Shown here: positions 56,809-64,000 of the stretch, in pieces | Layout of the letters: every line of letters begins with the position of its first letter | How positions within the stretch are numbered: position 1 is the first letter of the stretch | NCBI RefSeq assembly: GCF_029167625.1 | Contig: NZ_CP119145.1 | Location: forward strand, 2,604,001 to 2,668,000 | DNA: 64,000 nucleotides | Direction of reading: 5' to 3' | Source of the DNA: Streptomyces sp. AM 4-1-1 | Lineage (GTDB): Bacteria; Actinomycetota; Actinomycetes; Streptomycetales; Streptomycetaceae | Translations under genes and position numbers: made by a program | Notes under the pieces: generated by a model | The model's input: the letters and a program-made list of their open reading frames with translations, nothing else | Told to the model about the DNA's origin: nothing | Databases searched by the model: none

Positions 56809-57606
56809 TCAGTGCTCCCGGCGGGCGACGGCGAAGATCCGGCGGAACGGCAGGACCGTGCCCGCCGGGCCCGGCGGATAGGCCGTGCGCAGCAGGGCGC
56901 GGTATTCGGCGAGGAACGCGTCACGGGCCTCAGGAGTGCTCGCGAGGGCCGTGAGGACGGGGCGCAGGCCGGTGCCCTTGACCCAGTCGAGTACGGGGTC
57001 CTCGCCGGGCAGCAGATGAAGGTACGTGGCCTCCCAGACGTCCGCCGCGCAGCCGAGTGCGGTGAGCCGGTCGAGGTAGGCCGTGGGAGTGAGCACGGCG
57101 TCGGAGTGGCGCAGTCGTCCGCCCAGCCGGCTGCGCCAGCGGGGGGACTCGGCGAGTTGCCGCATCAGGACGTGGCTGGGGGCGTCGAAGTTGCCGGGCA
57201 CCTGGAAGGCGAGGGTGCCGCCCGGGGTGAGCGCGTCCAGCCAGGCGGGGAAGAGATCGGCGTGGTCGGGCACCCACTGGAGCAGGGCGTTGGAGACGAT
57301 CAGGTCGTACGTCTCCGTCGGCGTCCAGGTCGCGGCGTCGGCCTCGGCGAAGTCCAGCAGGGGACGGGCGTGCTCGCGGGCCCGCTCCAGCATCTGCGGG
57401 GAGTTGTCGTAGCCGGTGACGCGGGCCGTGGGCCAGCGGTCGGCGAGGAGGGCCGTGACGTTGCCCGCGCCGCAGCCGAGGTCGGCGATACGGGCCGCCG
57501 GGACGGTCGGCAGGTCACCGATTCGGGCCAGCAGATCGTGGAAGGGGCGGGTGCGGTGGTCGGCGTGGCGCAGATACTGCCGAGGGTCCCAGTCGGGTGT
57601 GGTCAT
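56809..57606 (-). CDS. tam: Trans-aconitate 2-methyltransferase
   Basis: The 265-aa methyltransferase has motif I RIADLGCGAGNVTALLADRW, acidic GYDNSPQML, then YDLIVSNALLQWVPDHADLF and LTPGGTLAFQVPGNFDAPSH, matching Tam. It methylates trans-aconitate, which forms spontaneously from cis-aconitate and inhibits aconitase. ATG at 57606 is chosen over an upstream Met because it begins the conserved region. It is divergent from the MarR regulator gene tamR. Confidence 0.93.
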   Translation of the reverse strand: MTTPDWDPRQYLRHADHRTRPFHDLLARIGDLPTVPAARIADLGCGAGNVTALLADRWPTARVTGYDNSPQMLERAREHARPLLDFAEADAATWTPTETYDLIVSNALLQWVPDHADLFPAWLDALTPGGTLAFQVPGNFDAPSHVLMRQLAESPRWRSRLGGRLRHSDAVLTPTAYLDRLTALGCAADVWEATYLHLLPGEDPVLDWVKGTGLRPVLTALASTPEARDAFLAEYRALLRTAYPPGPAGTVLPFRRIFAVARREH

Positions 57607-57630
57607 GGTGCCAGGATTCGCCCCAGCTAT

Positions 57631-57657
57631 CTTGATGTCAAGACACTCGAATTCAAG
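57631..57657. promoter_or_regulatory. Candidate TamR operators between tam and tamR
   Basis: CTTGATGTCAAG (57631-57642) and CTCGAATTCAAG (57646-57657) are two near-perfect dyads with CTTGA arms. They lie 25-51 nt upstream of tam and within 65 nt of tamR. Confidence 0.7.
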
Positions 57658-57693
57658 AGACTTCACGTCGACACACCCTCTACACTGATCCGC

Positions 57694-58191
57694 ATGGAGG
57701 ACGAGGTCGACCGACTGGTCGCTGCATGGCGCCGCGAGCGCCCGGACCTCGACGTGGAACCGCTCGAGGTCCTGAGCCGCGTCTCACGCCTGGCCCGTCA
57801 TCTGGACCGGGCCCGGCGGATCGCGTTCTCCGAGCACCACCTGGAGCCGTGGGAGTTCGACGTCCTGACGTCGCTGCGACGGGCGGGAGCCCCGTATCAG
57901 CTCTCCCCCGGACAGTTGCTCACCCAGACCCTGGTCACCTCGGGCACGATGACCAACCGCATCGACCGGCTGACCAAGAAGAATCTCGTCGAGCGCCTTC
58001 CCGACCCCAGCGACCGGCGCGGGGTGCTGGTGCGGCTGACCGCCGAGGGCCGCGACAAGGCCGATCAGTCGCTGGCCGGCCTGCTCGCCCAGGAACGCGC
58101 CCTGTTGAGTGAACTCTCCGCCGGACAGCGCGGCCAACTGGCTGACCTGCTCCGCCAGTTGACCGCGCCGTTCGACAATCTGCCTGGTTGA
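57694..58191 (+). CDS. tamR: MarR-family regulator TamR
   Basis: The 165-aa MarR protein has a winged helix (EPWEFDVLTSLRRAGAPYQL SPGQLLTQTLVTSGTMTNRIDRLTKK) and the wing DRRGVLVRLT. In Streptomyces, TamR responds to trans-aconitate and citrate and controls tam and other TCA genes; I assign the name from the divergent pairing and memory. ATG at 57694 lies just downstream of the double dyad. The C-terminus ends with helix FDNLPG. Confidence 0.88.
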   Translation: MEDEVDRLVAAWRRERPDLDVEPLEVLSRVSRLARHLDRARRIAFSEHHLEPWEFDVLTSLRRAGAPYQLSPGQLLTQTLVTSGTMTNRIDRLTKKNLVERLPDPSDRRGVLVRLTAEGRDKADQSLAGLLAQERALLSELSAGQRGQLADLLRQLTAPFDNLPG

Positions 58192-58234
58192 GGACCGTCC
58201 CGTACCAGGAACTCGGCGCCCGGGGCGCCGCGGG

Positions 58235-60862
58235 TCATTCGGTGCGCAGGCCGTCGGGTCGCATCATGCGCCACAGCGGTGGCAGGCTGAGCAGTGTGAC
58301 CAGCACGACCACGCCGCCGCTGATGCCTGCCATCCCGGCGATGCCGAGCCAGTCCACGGCGAGCGGCAGGCTCGCCATCTTCAGCAGGATCGCGCCGAGG
58401 CCCACACCGCCGAGGGTCGCCAGTACCAGCCCGAACGTCACCGGCAGCACCGTCTGCCACAGCACCGACAGACCGAGGGTCGAGCGCCGGGTGCCGAAGG
58501 CGATGAGCGCCGCCAGCAGCTTCTTGCGCTCGCGCAACTGCTCCAGCACGGTCACGAGCATGCTCGCGCCGATCAGCAGGAGCGTGACGGTCGCGCCGAT
58601 GAACAGGCCCCGCTTGATGTTCGTGAACTTCGGCAACTCCTCGGTCTCCTCGTAGTACTCGACGTGCTGCAACGGGTCGATCCGCGCGACGGTGTTGCGG
58701 ACCCGCTCGACCGCGTCACGGTCGGAGGGGTCCAGCTTCACCAGCAGTTCGGTACCGGCGTCCGCCAGGTCGCCGACCTTGATCGCCTCGGGTGTGGTGA
58801 AGATGCCGGTGGTGAAGGACCCCGCCGGATCGGGCACCACCCGGGTGGGGGCGGTGGTGGCCGGGAGGGTCCACAGTGCGGGCGCGGCCTTCCCGGATTC
58901 GCTCTCCTCGGCCCCCAGGTCGACCCGTTCGCCGGCGGCGGGGGCGTACTCGTCATCAGGCCGCGGGCCGTTGCCCGTCGGAGTGCCGACGGTGTAGACG
59001 CTGCCGGGCTCGCAGCCGGGGGTCTCGACGATCTGGCCCAGGCTCGCGCAGTCGCCGACGATCACGAAGGCCCCGGGGTCGTCGGTGCCGGGCCTGCGGG
59101 CGTTGCCGAGCGTGTAGGTCAAGGTCGACGCCACACCGGGTGTGGCCCGGACGGCGGCCGTGTCCTCGTGCTGCTGGGCCGCACCGGTGTAGTCCCGGGC
59201 GATCCGCAGCTCGCCGCGGAGCGGACTGAGGCCGGTGTCGAGCGTGTACCGGCTCTCCAGCCCGGAGAACAGCATCTGCACGGCGATGGCCCCGGCCACC
59301 GCGACCGTGATGCCGTTGACCATCCGGGCCGACGCGGCACTGTCCAACTGGATTCGCCGAACGGCGAGTTGCAACGGCAGCGGGCCGCCGCGCACCCGGC
59401 CGACGATGGCCTCCATGGCCCAGGGCAGTAGCGCGGACACCCCCGCGAGCAGAAGCACGGCACCCACCGCGATCTTCGGCTCGCTGACCTGGCTGGTGGA
59501 ATCGAGGCCGTCCGCCATCGGGGACAGCAGCGCTCCCCCGACGAACGGCAGCAGCAGCCGCCACCACAGCCGCCGCTTGACCGTACCGGTGTGCCGGACG
59601 ACGCCGAGCGGTTCGATGGACACCGTACGCAGCGCGAACAAGGTGACGGCGACGGCCACGACCGGCACACCGACCATGATCAACGCGGCCAGCACCGGGT
59701 CCGGGGACACGTCGGAGGCGAAGACGCTGATCCGCCACAGCTCGACCGTACCGATGAGCTGTCGTCCGCCCATGAAGAGACCGAGCCCCACGACGAGTCC
59801 GATCAGCGCGCCGAACAGCGCCTCACCGGCCGCGATCCGCCGTGTCGCCCGCGCGTCCGCGCCGACCAGCCGCAGCGCGGCCAGCCGCCGGTCGCGGCGC
59901 TCACCGCCGAAGCGGACGGCGGTGGCGATGAGCACCGCCACCGGCATCAGCAGCACCACGAAGGCGATGACGACCAACAGCGTCAGGAACGAGTCGAGGG
60001 GCGTGGACGGGAACGGGCTGCCGAAGCGGTCGATACGGGCCGGGTTGTCACCGTTGGCCACCAGGTCATCGGCGCCCGCGTAGTAGGCGAGTTCCCGGGG
60101 GCCGAGGAGTCCCGCCTCGCCGATGGTGCCGCTGACGCGGTGGCCGATGCGCTCCTTGAGCAGGGCGCCCTCCGGCGAACCGAGCAGCTTCTTCAGCTCG
60201 GGGGACACGAACATCTCGCCCGGGGCGGGCAGTTCGTCCAGGCCGGGCGGGAGGAGCGGCCGGTCGCCGTCCGGCTGGATCAGCCGACCGTAGACGTCCT
60301 GCCCCCGGTAGGTGGTGTCCGTCCTGCCCGTGACGATCGTCCCGGCGGTCGGACGCAGCACCGGCTCACCGTAGGCGAAGTCGTTGCGAGCCGCGCCACG
60401 GTCGTCCCGGGCGCTCAGGATGGCCGGGACGGCGGCGGCGACGAGCAGCAGCGCCACACCCAGGCCGACACCGACGGCGGTCAGGAGGGTACGGGTCCAG
60501 CCCTCGCGCCCGCCGCTCACCGCGAACCGGACGCCGAACGCGAGATCGCGCGCCCAGTCGGCCGGGGTGGTACGGATGTCCCCCCTCGCCATGCGGCGCC
60601 TCTTCAGGCGGCCGCTCCTCACCCGGCTGTTCTCCGGGCGGCTGTTCTTCATGCGGCTCTTCTCGGGGCGGTCGGTCCCGGCAGGGCCGTTCCCGGCAGG
60701 ATCGTTCGTGGCAGGGTCGTTCCCGGCAGGATCGTTCTCGACACGGTCGTTCGTGGCAGGGTCGTTCCCGGGATGGTGCTTCTCGGCACGGTCGTTGCCG
60801 GCAGGGCCGTTCTCGCCAGGACCGTTCCCGGCACGGTCGTTCCCGGCAGGGGCGTTCTTCAC
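58235..60862 (-). CDS. FtsX-type ABC transporter permease with repetitive N-terminus
   Basis: The 875-aa protein has eight or more transmembrane helices and two FtsX-like regions, one near LLVVIAFVVLLMPVAVLIA and one near GLFIGATVTLLLIGASMLVT. The first 90 residues are pentapeptide-like repeats (GNDPA/GNDRA) encoded by a minisatellite. The GTG start at 60862 overlaps the ATPase stop by 4 bp, so the long form is favoured; Met91 (MARGDIRTTPADW, 60592) begins the conserved part and is the alternative start. It is the membrane partner of the ATPase. Confidence 0.85.
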   Translation of the reverse strand: MKNAPAGNDRAGNGPGENGPAGNDRAEKHHPGNDPATNDRVENDPAGNDPATNDPAGNGPAGTDRPEKSRMKNSRPENSRVRSGRLKRRRMARGDIRTTPADWARDLAFGVRFAVSGGREGWTRTLLTAVGVGLGVALLLVAAAVPAILSARDDRGAARNDFAYGEPVLRPTAGTIVTGRTDTTYRGQDVYGRLIQPDGDRPLLPPGLDELPAPGEMFVSPELKKLLGSPEGALLKERIGHRVSGTIGEAGLLGPRELAYYAGADDLVANGDNPARIDRFGSPFPSTPLDSFLTLLVVIAFVVLLMPVAVLIATAVRFGGERRDRRLAALRLVGADARATRRIAAGEALFGALIGLVVGLGLFMGGRQLIGTVELWRISVFASDVSPDPVLAALIMVGVPVVAVAVTLFALRTVSIEPLGVVRHTGTVKRRLWWRLLLPFVGGALLSPMADGLDSTSQVSEPKIAVGAVLLLAGVSALLPWAMEAIVGRVRGGPLPLQLAVRRIQLDSAASARMVNGITVAVAGAIAVQMLFSGLESRYTLDTGLSPLRGELRIARDYTGAAQQHEDTAAVRATPGVASTLTYTLGNARRPGTDDPGAFVIVGDCASLGQIVETPGCEPGSVYTVGTPTGNGPRPDDEYAPAAGERVDLGAEESESGKAAPALWTLPATTAPTRVVPDPAGSFTTGIFTTPEAIKVGDLADAGTELLVKLDPSDRDAVERVRNTVARIDPLQHVEYYEETEELPKFTNIKRGLFIGATVTLLLIGASMLVTVLEQLRERKKLLAALIAFGTRRSTLGLSVLWQTVLPVTFGLVLATLGGVGLGAILLKMASLPLAVDWLGIAGMAGISGGVVVLVTLLSLPPLWRMMRPDGLRTE
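60600..60862 (-). repeat. Minisatellite of about 15-bp units in the permease 5' region
   Basis: Imperfect units related to cgttcccggcaggg/a repeat about 13 times between about 60664 and 60855. They are in frame and encode degenerate G-N-D-P-A-type pentapeptides. Confidence 0.8.
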
Positions 60863-61539
60863 GCGGCGCGCTCCACGTCTTGCGACTTTCCGTCGCGGAC
60901 GACGACCTCACGGTCCGAGTAGGCGGCGACGCGTGCTTCGTGGGTGACCAGGACGACGGCCGCTCCGGTGTCGCGGGCCGCTTCGGTGAGCAGTCCCATG
61001 ACGCGCTCGCCGTTGAGGGAGTCCAGGGCACCGGTCGGTTCGTCCGCGAACAGCACGCGCGGCTCTCCGACCAGCGCGCGGGCGATGGCGACGCGCTGGC
61101 CCTGGCCTCCGGAGACCTCGCCGGGGCGCTTGCCCGCCAGGTCGGCGACCTCAAGACGTTCCATCCACTCGACGGCCCGGCGCGTGGCGTCCTTGCGCCT
61201 GGCGCCGTTCAGCCGCAGCGGCAGTGCGACGTTGTCCACGCAGGTCAGCTCCGGCACCAGCTGACCGAACTGGAAGACGAAGCCGAAGTCGCCCCGGCGC
61301 AGCCTGCTGCGGCCCGCGTCCGACAGCGTCGACATGGCCCGGCCCTCGTACGTCACCCGGCCCCCGTCGGGTATGACGATGCCGGCGAGGCAGTGCAGAA
61401 GCGTGGACTTGCCGGAACCCGAGGGACCCATGACCGCGACGACCTCGCCGGAGCGGATGCTGAAGTCCGCGCCGTCCAGGGCGGGGGTCGCGCCGTACGC
61501 CTTGCGCAGGCGGGTGGCGGACAGGATGGGGTCGGTCAT
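60859..61539 (-). CDS. ABC transporter ATP-binding protein
   Basis: The 226-aa ATPase shows Walker A GPSGSGKST, Q-loop FQFGQLVP, signature VSGGQGQR, Walker B VLFADEPTGALD and the H-loop VTHE. The ATG at 61539 overlaps the PadR stop (ATGA), and its own stop overlaps the permease start. It forms an operon with padR and the permease; the substrate is unknown. Confidence 0.94.
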   Translation of the reverse strand: MTDPILSATRLRKAYGATPALDGADFSIRSGEVVAVMGPSGSGKSTLLHCLAGIVIPDGGRVTYEGRAMSTLSDAGRSRLRRGDFGFVFQFGQLVPELTCVDNVALPLRLNGARRKDATRRAVEWMERLEVADLAGKRPGEVSGGQGQRVAIARALVGEPRVLFADEPTGALDSLNGERVMGLLTEAARDTGAAVVLVTHEARVAAYSDREVVVRDGKSQDVERAA

Positions 61540-62060
61540 GTGTGGATCTCCGTGGCGAGCCGGTCGAGCCGGGCGGCGGTGAGCTCCAGCCACCGCAGGT
61601 CCGCCTCCAGGTGGAACAGGGCGTGGTCGCAGATCAGTTGGTCGGCGAGGTCGCCCCGGGACTTGCGGCGGGTGAGGTCACGCATCAGGCGCAGGTGTTC
61701 GGCCCGCTGCGTGTCGAGCAGCCCTTCGGCGCTGCGGCCGGTCAGCAGGGCCAGGACGACCTTGGTGTACAGGGTCGTCCGGAGGTACGGCTCGGGCTTC
61801 TCGGGCTGGGTGAGCCAGGTCTCGACGTCCGTCACTCCGGCTTCGGTGATGGCGTACCGCTTGCGCTCCGGGCCTCCGCCGCTCTCGACGCCGTCGACCT
61901 CCACCAGGCCGCCCTTCAGCAATCGCGCCATGGTCGAGTAGACCTGCCCGTAGTGCAACGGGCGGTCGTGGCCGAAGCGGTCGTCGAAGGCGCGCTTGAG
62001 GTCGTACCCATGGCGTGGCCCTGACTCCAGAAGTCCGAGCAGGGCATGGCTGATTGACAT
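61536..62060 (-). CDS. PadR-family regulator
   Basis: The 174-aa regulator has a PadR winged helix (ISHALLGLLESGPRHGYDLKRAF ... YGQVYSTMARLLKGGLVEVD GVESGGGPERKRYAITEAG) and a C-terminal Vir-like helical domain (LICDHALFHLEADLRWLELT). ATG at 62060 is chosen; an in-frame ATG three codons upstream is possible. It likely represses its own ABC operon through the dyads at 62070-62100. Confidence 0.92.
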   Translation of the reverse strand: MSISHALLGLLESGPRHGYDLKRAFDDRFGHDRPLHYGQVYSTMARLLKGGLVEVDGVESGGGPERKRYAITEAGVTDVETWLTQPEKPEPYLRTTLYTKVVLALLTGRSAEGLLDTQRAEHLRLMRDLTRRKSRGDLADQLICDHALFHLEADLRWLELTAARLDRLATEIHT

Positions 62061-62069
62061 GCAGCGCAC

Positions 62070-62100
62070 TGTACACGTCGTGTATACCTCGAATGTATAG
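62070..62100 (-). promoter_or_regulatory. Candidate PadR operator/promoter
   Basis: TGTACAC-GTC-GTGTATA (62070-62086) and the overlapping GTATACCTCGAATGTATAG dyad lie immediately upstream of padR. Minus-strand TATACA words could serve as a -10. Confidence 0.6.
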
Positions 62101-62153
62101 CCCTTCGGCGCTCTGCTCGGCGAGCGCGACGCGGACGGCCCCGTGGGCAGCCC

Positions 62154-62963
62154 TCAGGCCGTGTCCTCGGGGCGTTCCGCCGGGCCGACACCGGCCCGCC
62201 TGGCCAGGGCGACCGCCGCCAGCGTGGAGTGCACGCCCAGCTTTCCCAGGACGTTCTGCATGTGCGTACGCACGGTGTGCGGGGACAGGAACAGCCGCTC
62301 CGCGACCGCCTTGCGGCCCAGTCCCGCCACCATGCAGCGCAGCACCTCGCGCTCGCGCGGGGTCAGCGACTCGACCAGCCGCTCGCTCTCGGTACGGTGC
62401 CTGCGGGCCGCGGTCAGTTCCCGCAGGACGCCCGTCAGCAGCGCGGGGGGCAGATGCGTCTCGTCGCGCAGCACACCCCGGATGACGGCCAGCAGCCGCT
62501 GGAGCGAACAGTCCTTGGCGACCCAGCCGGAAGCCCCCGCCTGGAGCGCGAGGGCGGCCCGTCGCGGGTCGTCCCGCTCGGCGAGCACCACCGTACGGAC
62601 CGAGGGGCGGCCGGTACGGACCCCGGCGACCAGCGAGATGCCGTCCGCCACGGTCGGCGGCCCGCCCTCCGCGCCGCCCGGCGCCGTTCGGGTGTCCGAA
62701 GCGGTTCGGGGGGCCGGGGTCGCCCGGGGTGCGGGGACCGTTCGGGGGTCCGGGGCCGCTCCGCCGCCCAGCTCCGCGTCGACCAGCATCACGTCGTAGC
62801 CACGCCCCTCGGCCGCCGCGCGTTCCAGACAGCGCAGCGCGGCCGGGCCGCTGCCCGCCGCCATCACGTCGACGTCCGGTTCGGCCGCGAGGGCGGCGGC
62901 CAACGACTCGGCGAAGATACGGTGATCGTCCACCACCAGAACCCGGATGCGAACCACGGACAT
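62154..62963 (-). CDS. NarL/LuxR response regulator with an insertion in the receiver
   Basis: The 269-aa protein has a receiver domain (VDDHRIFAESLAAALAAE, phosphoacceptor D62 in MLVDAELGGG) and a C-terminal LuxR HTH (LTPREREVLRCMVAGLGRKAV AERLFLSPHTVRTHMQNVL). About 37 Pro/Ala/Thr-rich residues (69-105) are inserted directly after the phosphoacceptor loop. The receiver resumes with DGISLVAGVRTGRPSVRTVV and the conserved Lys (GWVAKDCSLQRLL). No histidine kinase gene is adjacent. Confidence 0.9.
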   Translation of the reverse strand: MSVVRIRVLVVDDHRIFAESLAAALAAEPDVDVMAAGSGPAALRCLERAAAEGRGYDVMLVDAELGGGAAPDPRTVPAPRATPAPRTASDTRTAPGGAEGGPPTVADGISLVAGVRTGRPSVRTVVLAERDDPRRAALALQAGASGWVAKDCSLQRLLAVIRGVLRDETHLPPALLTGVLRELTAARRHRTESERLVESLTPREREVLRCMVAGLGRKAVAERLFLSPHTVRTHMQNVLGKLGVHSTLAAVALARRAGVGPAERPEDTA

Positions 62964-63256
62964 CCCCCACGCTGTGTTTGCCCCGACCGCCCCGGGCGGT
63001 GTGCCCGGCGCTCCGGGCTCTTGCCGTGTGTCGCTCGGCGCCGCCCCCGCCGGTGCCGAGCATCAGGGTACGGGCGGAGCCGGGCGGGGGAAGGCCATTC
63101 GCGGAACTGTCCGGCGAGGGTGTTCGGCGTGTGTTTCCTGTCGCGTCCTGAGACAAAAGCCGACAGCAAACATCGCGATCCGCCGGTGGGCGGCGCGTTC
63201 CCGCCCCGGGCGGGCGCTCGGGGCGGGAGTACGAGGGGTGCTTCCGTGACGGCCGC

Positions 63257-64000
63257 TCAGACCAGGCGGCGCGCGCCAGGCGAGGGGACCGCGGGGAAGA
63301 TTCCCGGGGGCCGGTGCCCTGCCGAGGCGAACGCCCTCAGGACCGCCGCTGTGACCGCGTCCGCGTCCCGCTCGCGGATCAGCACGATCGCCGAACCGCC
63401 GAAGCCGCCACCGGTCATCCGGGCCCCCAGCGCACCCGCCTCGTTCGCCGCCGACACCACCAGGTCCAGCTCCGGGCAGGAGACCCTCAGATCGTCGCGG
63501 AGTGAGGCGTGGCCCTCGGTGAGCACCGGACCCACGGCCCGTACCTCACCCGCTTCGAGCAGTGCGACGACCCGCTCCACCCGCCGGTTGTCGCCGACCA
63601 CATGGCGTACGTACCGCACGACGGACTCGTGCGCACCGGCCGCCGTCAACCTTTCGAGGGCGTCGGGGAGTTCGTCGTAGGGCAGTTCGCGCAGGGTCCG
63701 CAGGCCGAGCGTCCGGGCGCCCGCCTCGCAGCCGGACCGCCGCTCGGCGTACGCCCCGTCGCCCAGCTGGTGGGTGACGCGGGTGTCGACGACCAGGAGC
63801 CGCAGGCCCAACGAGGTGAGGTCGAACGGAATCTGACTGGTCGTGAGGTCTCTGGTGTCCAGGTGCAGGAGGTGGCCCTCGGTGCAGCAGGCGGACGCCA
63901 TCTGGTCCATGACCCCGCAGGGGACTCCGACGAACTCGTTCTCGGCGCGCTGGGCGAGCAGCGCCAATTCGGGTCTTCTCAGGCCCAGTTCGAAGAGGTC
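63257..64000 (-). CDS. galK: Galactokinase, C-terminal part (cut by the window edge)
   Basis: The readable 248 codons carry galactokinase features: VGVPCGVMDQMASACCTEGH (GHMP substrate/ATP loop), LLVVDTRVTHQLGDGAYAER with the galactose site, and the ATP-binding GARMTGGGFGGSAIVLIRE. It is on the minus strand and the 5' end lies beyond 64000. The enzyme phosphorylates galactose for the Leloir pathway. It starts 293 bp from the response regulator gene. Confidence 0.95.
   Translation of the reverse strand, partial: DLFELGLRRPELALLAQRAENEFVGVPCGVMDQMASACCTEGHLLHLDTRDLTTSQIPFDLTSLGLRLLVVDTRVTHQLGDGAYAERRSGCEAGARTLGLRTLRELPYDELPDALERLTAAGAHESVVRYVRHVVGDNRRVERVVALLEAGEVRAVGPVLTEGHASLRDDLRVSCPELDLVVSAANEAGALGARMTGGGFGGSAIVLIRERDADAVTAAVLRAFASAGHRPPGIFPAVPSPGARRLV

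Overview
The window is high-GC actinobacterial chromosome and almost certainly Streptomyces. Evidence for this is the codon use, frequent GTG starts, 4-bp ATGA/GTGA gene overlaps, paired XRE (DUF5753) and DUF397 genes, Rpf-type muralytic enzymes under a ydaO (c-di-AMP) riboswitch, and a Ser/Thr kinase. From memory the housekeeping gene order (ppx-eno-rpf-rpf-P450 ... mfd ... glmU-prs-rplY-pth ... ppc-desaturase ... tam/tamR ... galK) resembles the core block of S. coelicolor around SCO3093-SCO3136; I could not check this.

Layout. 1-610: no recognisable gene, one strong terminator hairpin. 611-4122 (minus): exopolyphosphatase-like protein, DUF501 protein, FtsB/DivIC-like protein and enolase. 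4558-6808 (minus): two secreted resuscitation-promoting-factor/LysM proteins, the first behind a c-di-AMP riboswitch. 7020-8528: cytochrome P450 with a repeat-built N-terminus. 8675-11802 (minus): accessory operon of a DUF6879 protein, an XRE regulator, a 47-aa Gly/Ser/Asp-rich peptide and a RiPP-type protein isoaspartyl methyltransferase homologue. This resembles an imiditide-like (aspartimide) RiPP locus. 12002-13725: MazG and a SurA-like lipoprotein. 14366-15744: lower-GC island with a decayed Hint-containing polymorphic toxin (amber stop) and its overlapping presumed immunity gene. 16240-22937: methyltransferase-like protein, membrane protein plus kinase pair, a solitary N6-methylase/HsdS-like protein and a DUF4190 protein. 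23063-26860: lipoprotein, secreted HNH nuclease, GntR/UTRA pair and an anti-sigma-like ATPase.

26921-36696: mfd, a MacB-type ABC transporter, a methyltransferase and a DivIVA-like coiled-coil protein. 37015-42086: three nucleic-acid-targeting toxin domains (XOO_2897-like deaminase, WHH nuclease, YwqJ deaminase), each paired with a different SUKH immunity family, two of them as single-chain fusions. 42525-51367: DUF981 membrane protein, orphan sensor kinase, tRNA-Gln(UUG), glmU-prs-rplY-pth, and an XRE/DUF397 pair with a second, broken DUF397 copy. 51401-58191: ppc, a desaturase plus TetR operon with a candidate operator, a Uma2 nuclease, and the divergent tam/tamR pair with TamR-like operators. 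58235-62060: PadR-ATPase-permease ABC operon whose permease carries a minisatellite-encoded N-terminus. 62154-62963: response regulator with an insertion in its receiver. 63257-64000: 3' part of galK, cut by the window edge.

The two most interesting loci are the toxin/SUKH cluster (37015-42086) and the peptide/PIMT operon (8675-9990). All functional calls come from motif reading; no database search was run.
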